64,000 bases of DNA from Atrina japonica (Eukaryota; Mollusca; Bivalvia; Pterioida; Pinnidae), in assembly GCA_030159075.1 (NCBI GenBank), contig BROG01000112.1, forward strand, positions 1,387,501 through 1,451,500, written 5' to 3'. The translations under genes were made by a program, and so were the position numbers. Of the stretch, positions 39,235 through 52,443 are shown piece after piece. Position 1 is the stretch's first letter. Each line of letters starts with the position of its first letter. Under the pieces are notes generated by a model, which saw only the letters and a list, made by a program, of their open reading frames with translations, searched no databases and was not told the origin of the DNA.

Positions 39235-39532
39235 AGGAGCCGACCTAGCACAGTCGGTAACGCGGTCGATTCTTGATCGTGAGGTCGTGCGTTCCGCTCT
39301 AGCCGGCGGCAGATTGGTTTCCTGTTCTTCGGATGAGACAGTAAAACCCAAGGTCCCGTGTCACAGTAGGTGTCGGCACATTAAAGAACCCTCAATGCTC
39401 AATGGCCGTAAGTGCCGAGCAAGGGCCAAAATTTGAAGCCCTTCATCTGCATTTGGTGACGTCTTCCTATGAGTGAAAGATTCTTGAGTGGGACGTTAAA
39501 CGAAAATAAAACAAACAAACAAATCAATACTG
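39235..39532 (+). mobile_element. tRNA-derived SINE
   Basis: Head GGAGCCGACCTAGCACAGTC and GATCGTGAGGTCGTGCGTTC, body CCTCAATGCTCAATGGCCG, tail GAGTGGGACGTTAAACGAAA followed by an A-rich end with AAAC repeats. Nearly full length; same subfamily as 27322 and 43914. Confidence 0.88.
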
Positions 39533-39769
39533 TTAAGAAAAATGACATGTAGTTTTGTTTCACAAAAAGAATCAAATGTAATAAAAATATTATCTTTACT
39601 CGTATGACAAATATATCAAACAATATAGCACTTACCAGCTCCACAATGCACAATCAGTTTGGAACAAATATTTGTTCCAATTGACTGATCATATCACATG
39701 ATCACTACTGACAAATGTACATACAGCAAGACGACTACAAGATTTAGTTCCCTTTGGCTTATAAAAGAA

Positions 39770-40960
39770 TGGACTATATAAAACATCTCAGATACCAAAG
39801 TATAAATCTCTAGGACGTCCAGGATACGGATACAAATCCGGCAAAAATGGACAAACACGTACCTCTGGAAACCAAGAGGTGGGATAAGGTGCCATGGAGG
39901 CGTCACACCCGCCGTGGGTCCACAGTCAAGTCCAAATGAAATACGCAATGAATGATTCAACTGCCAACGAAAAGGCAACTCAACATTGCACCCAGTGAAT
40001 CAAATCGCAAACAAAACTATCATACCGACTGTAAAATTTGCGGCGAGATGACATCAAACGCGGTTTCCGATATCCCTGTGTCAATAATTTGTCAGTGAGT
40101 AGTTTACATCTGTGTATGAAATGTTCATATGTTGAACACACATTGGCATATCAGATCATTTGTGAAATTTAAACTCCATATGCGGGTGACTGTGGGATGT
40201 TACAACTTAAATGTGGAAAATTTACGATGGGAAAGCCGAAATCGTCGCGTTTGTCGTATAGCTTAGTTACCAATTTCCCGTCTGTGTTCTGTGTCTATAG
40301 TAAGTAAAAAGTATGACGCGTGTTTGCTTGATTCTGTTGTATATTTAATTTCTAGTTTGCTGGAATATATTGCATTGACATATTTATGAAAATTGTCATT
40401 ATTGACAAAACATCGTCGATATATCTAAATATCAAATTAAAAGACTCCGTTAGCTTTTTTTTTCCTTTTGATTTAGAAGTTTCTGAATGAAGGAACAGGT
40501 CGGTCAGTAAAGGGGCACAATTGGTTCACATAGGAATGCCGACAGTTTGTTGAAAGACAACGTCTCCAAAAATTACAAATATATTGTCTATTAGAAATTC
40601 CAGCATGTTTTTTATATCAACGTCAGTGTATTTATGTGAAGAATCAGAGTGGTGTTTGACAAATAAGTATCATGATAATCAATCACTAGATATTTAAATT
40701 TTCGGGTACCGCCTTTAGTGAAAAAACAGTTGCCTTTGATGCTGCTAAGTCTCTGTTTTAATTTTTTATGTGGAATAGTTGTGTAAAGAGTAGAGAAGTC
40801 ATATGTTTTGATACTGTGAATTTGAGAAAAATTGTGTGCCTTCAAATTTTCAAAAAATTTGTTTAGAATTTTTAAGTATCCACATCTGAGTGACACCGGT
40901 TCTGGAATAAGTAACTGTACAGTATTGCTGAAGTTTCATCTTATGATATGATATACAGCA
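39770..40960 (-). mobile_element. Penelope-like retroelement copy 3, 5'-truncated
   Basis: Minus-sense copy with tail (39770-40010) and the C-terminal half of the reverse transcriptase up to about 40930. The best open piece is 40896-40612, containing the YDFSTLYTTIPHKKLKQRL motif. Small indels break the palm region. The 5' half is absent, a pattern typical of incomplete reverse transcription. Confidence 0.82.
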
Positions 40961-41910
40961 TGGATTATTGACATGAGAATGACCACACCTCGAAAATGTA
41001 AAACCTCGATATATTGCCAAACCTGTTATACCATAGAATAGAAAAGGTGGTGGAATAACGGGATAAAACTGTATTTAATAAAGTAACAGTGTAGTAATTA
41101 AGTCATTAATTATATAGTTATAACCAGCGATTGAATGAAAACAATACTTTTAGATAAAAAGAGAGATTGTATATTATCCCATTGTTCACAGATTTCCCCC
41201 TCTCCTTACGGAGAATCATTTTGTCTGCTTACGATATATGCCTCAACAAATATGGGGGATAAGGAAGATATCAACCACAGCGAAAAAAAGACAGACAGAC
41301 AGACGGAAGGAAGAAAGGACATATATCAAAACTATATAATGGTTTTCAGAAGCCATGGGGGATAATAATCACAAAACTAGCTAAATGTGAGTGTGTGTGT
41401 GCTAAATTTTATTTCTGAAACATACTTATTTGCATATAAACTAAACAGTCAGATAAAAAAAGATAATAGGCTAACATTGGATAGCGCGAGTTGGTACGCA
41501 GAGATTCAAGTGCGCTACATTATCGTTTAAGTAACTCTTTTATCATTAATTTTGTTATGTCACATTTATTCCGCTTTGAGATAAACCTAAATTGATACAC
41601 TTAATCACATTACAACTTTAAACAGTGTATACTAAATGGAACATTTATAATAAAGCATGTAAATATCAAATTGCGGAAGACAGGTTGTCTCTATCTGGGT
41701 ACATTTTAATAGGTTTTCATCCTCCCGAATAAATTACTGGCCGAAGACATTCAACTGAAAAATGTGTGTGTGCAACTTGAAAGGCCATTCAAACAAACAG
41801 ATCCAAATATTTCTTGAATAATTTCCATACCACTTTCAGACATTTACGTATTTAGAAAAAAAAATAATCCGAACACATCAATACTATATATTTGTACAGA
41901 TAAATGATAT
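40961..41910. other. No gene recognised
   Basis: AT-rich intergenic sequence; a short ACAG/GAAG-rich stretch near 41290-41320 only. Confidence 0.6.
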
Positions 41911-41938
41911 ATAGATAGAAAGATAGACAGACTGACAA

Positions 41939-41976
<38 letters not shown>

Positions 41977-42024
41977 CGATAGATAGACAGACAGACAGAC
42001 AGATAGACAGACAGACAGACAGAC

Positions 42025-42103
<79 letters not shown>

Positions 42104-42112
42104 CAGATAGTC
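41911..42112. repeat. (GATA)n/(GACA)n microsatellite
   Basis: About 200 bp of GATA and GACA tetranucleotides in alternating blocks. The minus-strand open frame is a repeat artefact. Confidence 0.97.
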
Positions 42113-42177
42113 ATTAGAGTCTCAACTTGATCATGGCAAAGACAAGAACTATTGGCCATCTACTTTCATGGTTGGAT

Positions 42178-42302
42178 GGTTGTATTGTTGTTTAACATCC
42201 CACTCAAGAATCTTTCACTTATGTGAAGACGCCACCAATGCCGGCTGATTTCAAACTCGATTAAGACTCGAGGACCCTACCGACTGAGCCAGGCCGGCTC
42301 TA
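42178..42302 (-). mobile_element. tRNA-derived SINE, internally deleted
   Basis: Has the 3' tail (GTTGTTTAACATCCCACTCA on the plus strand) joined by a deletion to the head (CCGACTGAGCCAGGCCGGCT). About 125 bp. Confidence 0.8.
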
Positions 42303-42444
42303 CATTCATATTCAATGAGTAATCGGTATAATGAATGTTTCTATACTTTTGATAAAATCATGTTTTTATCTATCTTATACTGCCTTCATCACTGTTTAAT
42401 TTCTATGTCTTGATTCATGCGTAAGCATTGTCAGATCAGCACCC

Positions 42445-42515
42445 TTTTGGTTGTTCAGTGGTAGAGAATGTTTGTCACAAGTTGAAGGTCCTGCTTGAAA
42501 TCAAAACAGCTAGCA
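42445..42515 (+). repeat. Possible degenerate tRNA-like SINE head
   Basis: GGTTGTTCAGTGGTAGAGAA resembles a tRNA D-arm/box A, but the following CCTGCTTGAAATC is a poor box B and no acceptor stem can be drawn. A ~37-bp tandem repeat follows at 42585. Confidence 0.3.
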
Positions 42516-42584
42516 CCAATTTCTTGATATCAGAATTAAAAACCGCAGGTGAGACATGAAGTCCTGAGTCACACCAAATACGTA

Positions 42585-42905
42585 ACATATCTGTGACGGT
42601 TACGATCATACCTGTGACTTTTTAGCACACTGACAGTTAATTTCATACCTGTGGCATATGACATAGTGACAGTTACGATCATACCTGTGACATTTGAACA
42701 CAATAACAGTTATGATCACACCTGTGACTTTTAACACAGTGACAGTTACTTTCATACCTGTGACATTTTAACGCAGGGACAGTTACTATCAAACCTGTGA
42801 CATTTTAACACAAGGACAGTTACTATCATACCTGTGACATTTTAACAGTGATAGCAACGATAATATTTGTGACATTTTATCACAGTGATAATTACAGTGA
42901 TTCTC
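42585..42905. repeat. ~37-bp minisatellite
   Basis: Eight or so diverged units built on CAGTTACGATCATACCTGTG followed by ACATTTTAACACAGTGA. Confidence 0.88.
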
Positions 42906-43149
42906 GATATGTGAAATTGGATTATTAATAGCTCTAGGTTCTAAAAGTTATACCACTATTGGCAACCTTGCTTCACAAAGTTGCCATTTCATATTTGGCA
43001 CGTACAAAATAACTCGTGCTCAGAGCATTTATTTTAAAATCATAATATACCTGGTTCAACACTGGACTGAATTAATATGTTTCTTAATTAATTTTAGATA
43101 CTACGGTACCTATAATTCTGAAATATAAATACAAATCGCTGTTTATTTC

Positions 43150-43275
43150 ATTTGAATTAACCGCAGAGGGTTGGACTTGTTGACAGGGGATGCTTACTCA
43201 GTGACATCTGATTACACCTCTGGATTTTCAGGGATCTGTATTAATCCAATGTTCACCATATCTGTATGCTGTCTC
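43150..43275 (+). mobile_element. Penelope-like element, solo 3' end
   Basis: Plus-sense, diverged tail: GTTGACAGGGGATGCTTACT, CATCTGATTACACCTCTGG, TTTTCAGGGATCTGT and TTCACCATATCTGTATG match the tails at 6296 and 30600. Confidence 0.55.
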
Positions 43276-43297
43276 TTGAACCTCCCAACTATTAGTA

Positions 43298-43455
43298 CAG
43301 TGGGACCTCGCTTGGGAGACCACCTCACTTTTCAGACCACCTGTTTAAAGTCTCTTGATAAATATCTAATAAGTACAGAACCTCGTTTGAGAGACCACCT
43401 CACAAGTCAGGCCACTTTGAGTGAGTCAGGTGGTCTTAATATCGAGGTTTCACTA
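43298..43455. repeat. Dispersed repeat R5, copy 2
   Basis: Two internal rounds of GTACAG(T)GGACCTCG(C/T)TTG...GAGACCACCTCAC about 80 bp apart. Any open frame here runs across a Penelope-like tail and this repeat and is not a gene. Confidence 0.5.
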
Positions 43456-43913
43456 TACTTCGATTTTTATGTCTTCAGGATCAGTCGTCAGACCTATAAT
43501 TTTGTTTGGGACATATCAAGTAGACTCTCCATACTATGGTTAACACACACATCTAAAGATTGTACATTTATAACCATTATAGCAGTTATTCAATCTATTT
43601 GTATATGGCCTTTAACAATTCTGTCACGAGGGGAATCCCCTCAGTTTAGCTTTGCAGATTTTTTTTTACATTTATACAAATTTTTTACGGTGTTTTTCGT
43701 AGCGATAAACAAAAACGATGAAATAATTAATATTAATATCTTTGAAATAACTCAAATTAATGAGGATACAAACTGAGATAGCCCTTCAGAAATTCAAACA
43801 TATCCTATTGTATGGAATATCGACAAAGTTGAACTAAGGAGAGTTGTGGCGCCATATTAGTTACGGAGATTGGTTGATTTATTGTGTGTGCCTGTGTGTG
43901 TGAATATGCAGTA

Positions 43914-44200
43914 ATTTGTTTGTTTATTGTTGTTTAACGTCCCACTGAAGAACATTTCACTTATATGAAGACGTCACCAAATGGCGGTGAAGGGCTTCAA
44001 ATTTGGCCTATGCTCGGCACTGACGGCCATTGAGCAGTGAGGGTTCTTTAACGTGCCGACACCTACTGTGACACAGGACCTCCAATTTTCACTGTCTCAC
44101 CCGAAAGACAGGAAACCAACCTACCGCCGGCGGGACTCGAACTCACGACCTCACGATCCAGAGTCGAGCGAGCTACCGACTGAGCCAGGCCGGCTAGAAT
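43914..44200 (-). mobile_element. tRNA-derived SINE
   Basis: Full-length minus-sense member: tail GTTTAACGTCCCACTGAAGA, body CACTGACGGCCATTGAGCAG, head ACTGAGCCAGGCCGGCTAG on the plus strand. The internal polymerase III box B (GGACTCGAACTC, the complement of GAGTTCGAGTCC) is well kept. Confidence 0.9.
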
Positions 44201-44435
44201 ATGCAGTAATAATAATTTGCTCTGAGATCGGAATTATGTTAACTCATTAGAAATGAAAATTTATGTTAAATGAAAGAGAGGAAATCGTGGAATTGGATGT
44301 TTTTCTGACGAAAAATGCGCACACAAAGATGTTGAACCAGTGACGACTGATTTTAGTGCATAACTGTTTTACAGCAGTGACATTTCATCCAAACCCTGCA
44401 TATATTTACAGTTTGAGAAAATGCAAAAATGTGTC

Positions 44436-44436
<1 letters not shown>

Positions 44437-44478
<42 letters not shown>
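44437..44478. repeat. (GA)n microsatellite
   Basis: About 20 GA dinucleotides. Confidence 0.95.
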
Positions 44479-44479
<1 letters not shown>

Positions 44480-46256
44480 ACAAACACATTTATTTTTTAC
44501 GTATGTTTATTACAGACCACAAAGATTCTATCATTAAATTACATTGTACGATTTTCTCCATATAAACCAGCGACTGGTGTTATTTATACATTATATTCGT
44601 TATACACCATCAGAAGACATATGCTTAGTTCAGCAAACTCCGCTTACAGATAATATTACAAATCCTCTAAAATCACTTTAAGCGTGGATGAAAACTTAAC
44701 ACTCTCTACATGTTAAATATTTTACATGATAAGGCGTGACTTATGTTTCCTTATAGAAACCAGTCAACATTATAATATATAATTGATATTAATTCATGGT
44801 GATGAATTAAAAATGGACGATATCATCCACGATACAAGATAATAACACAGTATCATTATCTTCAAAGTAATAAGAATAATCCAGGTTTGTGATTTCAATG
44901 CTAAATAAATGTTATGTCAACTGTTTTAGCGATAGATGTTATCATTTAATGAATATAAAGTTATCAAATTGATATTAATCGAATGGAATCTGTTCCAATT
45001 GCTATACTGTTACTTCTTTTCCATAGAGATGAAATATTTTCAGTATGTGATCAATTCGAATATACTGGATTCAGATCAAAGCATATCAATACACTCATTT
45101 ATTCAGCATACCGTGTGATCTTATTAACGTGTGTGTAGGTTTTATTCCCAAACTTTAAGTAGAATGCTAAATGAAACTCATTCTGTTTTCTTTTAAGAGT
45201 TAATGATAATTGCACAAGTTTAACATACCAAATAAAATATCAATGGATATACACTCAATACCGAATTATATGGAGAAAATATATACTTTAATATAAAATT
45301 ATTTCGTTAATTTGTGCAATTCGACATGTGGAAAAATATTCATTTTCCAAAATAAACATAACAATATGGGTGTATCCAGTTCAAATTTGTGGGAGAAGTC
45401 TTGCGATAATATTATGTGTTTATCATTATGTCTGTAAATGAGTAGAGATATGACGTGTAAACATTTAGTTATTTTTGAAACAAAATCCATTTATGAGATA
45501 ATATTGAATTTTGAGCTTTTATCCCACAAATCCACGAGAAATATATTTCCAGATGTATATGTATATCGGTATATTTCATTTCAGATTTAAGTTTGTTTAT
45601 TTCATTTAAAACTGTATTTTCATTTCAGAAATTAAATGAACTATTTTTTGTATGATAAATGTTCAGCCACATATTTCCAAAATTGTAAACTGACCGAGCT
45701 CTTGAACACTTCCCTATAAGCTCCATTTTGTTTTACAATTTTACGTTTAATCGGATCCACCCACATCTATAGAATTATATCATTAAAAATTTGTACAAAC
45801 AATAACAATCTGATTTAAGTGAGTTATCATATGAAAATAAATCTACAATAGACATAATATATAATTACATATTTTAGAGGGAAATTATTAGTAGGTCATA
45901 ATATGTCATACTAATTTCATTTGTGACTTCACACTTCCTGGAACTCTAAATATTAAACATGTGAATACTTATCTTTGATCATTGCTACATACCAACAAAC
46001 CAGCAAAGTATATTAAATAATTATTTATGTAAATGAAGTTGATTGTTAAAAAATTAACAATTTGCATCTTTTTGTTTGTTTTTCAATTGTTAGAAATCAA
46101 TTTTTAGTTTGTCGGAATTTTTTCTACACACCAACAATTTCCCTCAGATAGAGTATATCAACATTAATCTATCATTTTATGATTTGTAATCAATCGACAG
46201 GGCATAGAAATTATAAAAATAAATGGATAAATAACATAAATAGAAAAATTAATAAA

Positions 46257-46336
46257 CGGCAACAACAACAACAACAACAACAACAATAATAATAATAATA
46301 ATAATAATGATAACAACAATAATAATAATAATAATT
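46257..46336. repeat. (AAC)n/(AAT)n microsatellite
   Basis: Trinucleotide tract of AAC then AAT units with small interruptions. Confidence 0.93.
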
Positions 46337-47099
46337 AATAAATAAAAATTACAATGATAAAAGAACAAACAGATAAATTGGTGCCCTGACAGTGTAATTA
46401 GCAAAATGCAGTGTAATTAGCAAAATATAATTACTTGAATTAAAAAAAGACGTATACAGATATATCTTAAAATAGCATAACAATCAAACCATTGATATAA
46501 AACTTATTAGGTTTTTATATCGCTGATACGACAAATATTTTATCTAATAAGACTTGTTTTACAAATACAGCCAGTGCACATTTATATAGCGAGTATAAAT
46601 ACTTTTTATATTTCCCTCATTTGCCATCATGTTGGCATATTATTATATGTAGCACCCAGCAAAACAAACTTAACACAATGGCCCGAGAAAGGGTGGGGGT
46701 GACGTGATTTATCGTTGTAAAACAATGTCACACATCTATAAATAAAATACCCTTTACAGAAACCATTGTGTTATACTCTCATACTGAGTGGTGCTTTCGC
46801 TTTACAACATCTAGAAACCTAACTTGAAGGAAGTATGGACAACTTATTTTTATATAAAAAGTTCGAATCTGTTGTAAACCACGCAATATACATGGATGTT
46901 CATCAATATACTTTATGATATAAACAATTTATCTGTTACATAAATCGTTGTGTGACAGAACACACCGATACATTTTTTCATGTCCTATGCTGAACAAATG
47001 TTGAACAAATGAGAGAAATAGTAAAGTGTTGACACAATAGCTTTACTTATAAAAATGGTTACTTCATTAGCATATAAACATAAACATATCCAAACAATA

Positions 47100-47430
47100 T
47101 ACTACATCGTGCTAGTTAAGACAATGTAACATATCTGTAATACATCCATTGAATATGGTAACACTTATACATGACATTTGATGTCCAGCTGAAAAGACAT
47201 CTACAGTGAAAAACAAAATCATAATTCTGAATGTCGGATATGGACATTGGATGTCATATAATGACATTGGATGTCATATAATGTAATATAGTGTAATTAA
47301 ACAGATAATGAACACATCTGTAACATATCCATATGCAATGATAACACTTACACGTGAACTTTGATGTCACAGCTGAAGAGACATCAACAGTTACCTATAA
47401 TAATTTTAAAAAATCAAAATTATGGATACT
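47100..47430. repeat. ~180-bp tandem duplication
   Basis: About 47125-47230 and 47305-47400 share ACATATCTGTAA...CATCCAT, GGTAACACTTA(T/C)AC, TTTGATGTC and AGACATC(T/A)ACAGT. Between them, CATTGGATGTCATATAATGA is itself repeated twice. Confidence 0.6.
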
Positions 47431-47494
47431 GGAATTGAATGCAATACATTATCCTTGTAGAGGAAATACATTATCCTTGTAGAGTAAATATAAC

Positions 47495-47606
<112 letters not shown>

Positions 47607-48555
47607 CTATGACATTATCTGTTTAATAAGATATTACAGTGATATTTATATAATTCATGTATGATCATAAATCCGATCACCTCCTAACTACAGAGTTACA
47701 GTGATATGACATAAACAAAGTGATAATGTAGAAAATAGAATTGAAACCTCAAGCTTAAACAGCTTAAAAGTTTGCATAAGAATTGATCTTCTGTTGATCT
47801 GAGAATATGGCGCAGAGGGTGTGGTAATTCAAGGTACCTCTAGTGCTTAAATACATAACACAAAGCAAATGCATCGCATTTCACTTACAATCTGGGTCAT
47901 TTTCATATAATTCTTGAATAATTGAAACATAACAAATGAACACACATAAATACAATGACAGAGAGGAAAACAATGCAATTCATCTGACTACACACTGACA
48001 TCATACTAAACATCTATTGTCATTAGATATCGAGAAAATGTCATTTTTGTGAACTCTCTCTCAGATTTACAAACTTGTCCATACAATTTAATTATAAAAT
48101 GTAATAATTCTTACAACAGCTATACATCATGTAACAATTAACTCATAAACTATCTATCTAATGAAGTAATAAAATAACAACACATAAAAATCAAACAGTC
48201 AGACTGAAACATTTAACCTAGACATCAAGCATTATGATGTCTTAGAAAAATACATTCTTTATTATATCACAAGTGACTTATTATATTCTAGGTCATTCAA
48301 TATCCGTTAGGTCAGTTTGTCTCTTGACTACTGGATGTATGATATATGTATCTAAGTCACCGACATTCGCAAGGCAATTTATATTACAGATAGATACATA
48401 GATAGATAGATACATAGACAGATAATCGGGATATCCAAACAAAACGAAGTAGAAATATACCTCAGGGGTCATGTTTTCGCTGTTGGTCATAAAACATCAT
48501 GGATTGTGTATCCAATCTTTGTATTAAATGATTCTGTTTACATAGATATCCAAAT

Positions 48556-49860
48556 ACCATATGTTATATGAATCTCAACAGCCTAAATATGTATCCAATA
48601 TTCCATGTCTTACAGCCTAAATATGTATCCAATATTGCCATGTCCTACAGCCTAAATAAGTATCCAATATTTACATGTCCCACAGCCTACATATGTATCC
48701 AATATTTACATGTCCTACAGCCTAAATATGTATCCAATATTTACATGTCCTACAGCCTAAATGTGTATCCAATATTTACATGTCCTACAGCCTAAATATG
48801 TATCCAATATTTCCATGTCTTACAGCCTAAATATGTATCCAATGTTTACATTTCCCACAGCCTAAGTATGTATCCAATATTTACATGTCCTACAGCCTAA
48901 ATATGTATCCAATATTTACATGTCCTACAGCCTAAATATGTATCCAATATCTACATGTCCTACAGCCTAAATATGTATCCAATATTTACATGTCCTACAG
49001 CAAAATTAACTATGTATCTAATATTTATATTTCTTACAGCCTACAAATTATCTATCCAATATTTACATGTCCTACAGTTTACATCAACTATGTATCCAAT
49101 ATTTACATCTCCTCATCTCCTACAGTCCTCAACAACTATATATTCAATATCTACATCTCTACATGTCTATAAAAACTATGTATCCTCATATATCCATGTC
49201 CTCAACCGTGTATCTAATATCTACATGCCCTACAATGTAATCAACTATCTATCCAATATCTACATGTCCTACAGCCTAATCAACAATATCCAATATTTAA
49301 ATGTCCTACAGCAAAGTCAACTATGTATCCAATATTTACATGTCCTACAGCCTAACAAACTATGTATCCAATATTTACATATCCTACAGTCTTCAGTAAC
49401 TATATATTCAATATCTACATCTCTACATGTCTATGTATCCAATATTTATATGTCCTATAGCCTAATCAACTATGTATTTACATGTCCTCAACCTTGTATC
49501 TAATATGTACTTCTCCTACAGTCTAATCAACTGATTATCCAATATTTAAATGTCACACAGTCTTCATCAACTATGTATCCAATATTGATGTCCTACATTC
49601 TTCATCCACAATATATTCAACATCTACATATCTACATGTCTAAAATAAACTATGTATCCAACATTTACATGTCCTACAGTCTTCATCAAGTATGTATCCA
49701 ATATCTACATGTCCTAAAGCCTTATACACAATGCATCTAATATTTACATACCCTACAGCCTAATCAATAATATCTAATACATGTATTTAAATGTTCTAAA
49801 GCAAAATCAACTATGTATCCAATATTTACATGTGCTAATGTCCTTGTCATATGTGTATTC
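48556..49860. repeat. 35-bp minisatellite
   Basis: At least 12 near-identical units of 35 bp (CCTAAATATGTATCCAATAT then TTACATGTCCTACAG) in 48575-49005. Diverged units with CAACTATGTATCCAATA follow to about 49860. Traces (CAGCCTTATCAACTATATAG, GTGTATCCACTG, GCAGCCTCTTGAATTC) persist to about 51060. Open frames across it are artefacts. It lies 2.6-3.9 kb beyond the 3' end of the RNF213-like gene. Confidence 0.95.
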
Positions 49861-50160
49861 AATTTCCACTTATATCCCTTATATACAAAATTAACAAAAT
49901 GCCATCTTAACCTAAAAATATACTATATATTGACATAAATATCTACACAATTCTCATTTGTCTTGTGATATTTACATGTGATGAATAAAAATAAGGCAGT
50001 AGTAATGGTTACAGAAAATAAAAGTTTTATGCAAAAGTTTAACAATTTACAGCCTTATCAACTATATAGGAACATCACAACAGTAACACATAGATAATCA
50101 GAAAGACAGTCCTTTCTGTAAAATCACTGTTGTATTACACAAGTATTTACATAGGTATAT

Positions 50161-50200
50161 AGAGCCAGCCTGGCTCAGCCGGTAGCGAGCTCGACGATCG
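50161..50200 (+). mobile_element. tRNA-derived SINE head fragment
   Basis: Only the first 40 bp (AGCCAGCCTGGCTCAGCCGG, TAGCGAGCTCGACGATCGAT) remain; the sequence then turns into an ATCG/ATCT microsatellite, which may have grown from the SINE. Confidence 0.7.
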
Positions 50201-50239
50201 ATCGATCGGTCGGTCGATCTATCTATCTATCTATTTATA

Positions 50240-50279
<40 letters not shown>

Positions 50280-50280
50280 A
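50186..50280. repeat. (ATCG)n/(ATCT)n microsatellite
   Basis: GATCGATCGGTCGG grading into about 17 ATCT units; it begins inside a SINE head. Confidence 0.93.
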
Positions 50281-51733
50281 CAATGGTTTCAGTAGATTAC
50301 TATGTACAATGTATCCACCAAACTCCATGAATCATGTTGTTGATAAAAGTTCAGTGTAAGTATACTTAGGCAGTATACAACAACAAAAAATATATGTAAT
50401 GTTAATGATATAATTACGCGGTATCTACATCAATATCTGTCCTACAAATCCTACATCATGTGTGTAGATATAGCTAACAGTGCATAAACAAGATGTTTGA
50501 GATACTCTGGTGAGCGTCATCCTATAAAAATATGGCAAATATCACCACATTTTGGGCATAATCATTTTCAATACAAGCCCCTCTCTATCTACGAAAGGTC
50601 TATATATATATAAACAAAATATGTGCAAACATAAAGAGGATATGTGCTTACATAAAAGAAAACGTGCATGCATACACAAGATGTATACACACATAAACAA
50701 GGTGTATTTGATATGCTCCCAAGAGCATTTTTGTAATTCCCCATACTCGGGCAATTGTCACCAACTCAGGTCATAGAACTTATCAAGCAAAAAAACAAAC
50801 AGGCCAAAAACAAAATGACACCATCTTCTATCTCTGGGGCATGATAATTATTGATCAGCTGCTTGCAATCAAATTCACTTTATGATGTCATATGGTATTT
50901 ACATACATAAGTACATAAAGGTAAATGTTATACACAGTGTATCCACTGTCTTTTGTATCTGCAATACATTATATAATCAGACAACACTCTGTTTATACAA
51001 ATATTTACAAAAGTATCAACAGGACTGTAAATCTTGCAGCCTCTTGAATTCTGTATCTAAAGGGCATAGTAATTGTCGAATTGTAGGATCTATCTAAATC
51101 TATATATAAAAAATCATAGAGACATTCACAAGCTAAATTAAATGCACATGTCTACACAGGTACATAGGCACATGTTTACAAACACAATCGAATCGAATCA
51201 TATAACAGGGGTGACAAGGTACTTGTCGTCGTCATAAAAGTAATAGAGATCCATTAATACAAGTAGTCCGTGCAAGGCAATATGTATTACCTGTACAACC
51301 TATTTTTGGAAAGTAGACCGAATTGTTTTGGTTTTTTACCTAAATCTCGGATGTGCGACTTTACCTTGGTAGACATGTACGTATGTGCTGCGCAGTGGAA
51401 TCTATAGACCTATGTATATTTACAAACGTGTGGCTCACAGCCTCAATCAACCACCTATCCAATTTTGAAATGTGGTATTTACAAAAAACTAACTAGATCT
51501 TTGACTCCAAAGTTATTGTGATGCCCATGGCATATTTACATATCTATAAAAATATAATTTGTACTCATTGTTCAAGAGTCACTAACGCTATATACATGAT
51601 CAGGCACTGCATACATTGAAGATTCTACAACATTGACCTCAAAATCAATGTCTACAAATTATAAGATATTTTCAGGTACCCATGGTAATACTCGTACAAT
51701 GCAACAATCTATTATTTGATATCCGCATGTAAG

Positions 51734-51760
51734 TCACACACACACACACACACACGCACA
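51734..51760. repeat. (CA)n microsatellite
   Basis: About 13 CA dinucleotides with one CG. Confidence 0.9.
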
Positions 51761-52443
51761 CAAATACACTCCTCTTTATCCAAAATCAACAGGTGTCAAG
51801 CAGAAGTTATGAAAACAAAAGAAGTAAAAAGGGAGCAAAAATGAAATTTGGAGTCTTTACATACATAATAAATATGGAAAAACATTGCAGTAAAACTTGA
51901 AAATGAGTCTTTAAAAGGAGGAGTTCCTCCTCTTGCTTTTTTTTTTTTTTAAATTTTGATATGTACAATATTTACATAGATAAACAGGTAACTGGTTAAA
52001 GCTGGTTATTTATCCACAAAGTTGTTGGGCTAGATCTAATCGATGATGTATATATCATATATGTATATATCTGTGTGGCGGAAAATTAATGTGATTTATG
52101 GTGCCCACTTTGATATTTCCTCACGCGGATGTATAACCATACCATGTACAGCTATAAACATATATATTAAAAGTTGGGAAAAAGAATTACAAATATACAA
52201 CACTAAACATTGAATATTGAAAATGTTTTGATGGCATTGATTAAATACATCTGAGTAAATCTTAAACAAAACACTAATTAATACAAAGCTTTTATCTCAG
52301 CTGTATAAAATTTTCATGTTAGAAGTATAAGTTAAATTAACTTGTTTAAATTCACTTATTTCCTGTTTCAGTAAGGTCTGATGCAATTCTCAACTGCAGA
52401 TTCTTACATGTTATTTTGGATAATGCAAGTTAGATGTACAACT

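Larger units (their letters stand above)
49861..52443. other. 3' side of the RNF213-like gene; UTR not delimited
   Basis: Lies downstream of the stop codon at 52446-52444 on the minus strand. Presumably includes the 3' UTR. I could not pick a convincing polyadenylation signal. Scattered phrases resembling the 35-bp minisatellite occur to about 51060. Confidence 0.4.

Noticed and set aside
41884..42159. Minus-strand frame of repeated LSIY/LSVC
   Set aside because: Translation of the GATA/GACA microsatellite.
43171..43776. 201-codon plus-strand open frame
   Set aside because: Starts in a Penelope-like 3' tail and runs through the R5 repeat; composition is not coding-like.
48568..49503. Long plus-strand open frames rich in YPIFTCPTA
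   Set aside because: They are translations of the 35-bp minisatellite; unit changes shift frames freely and no start or splice context is present.
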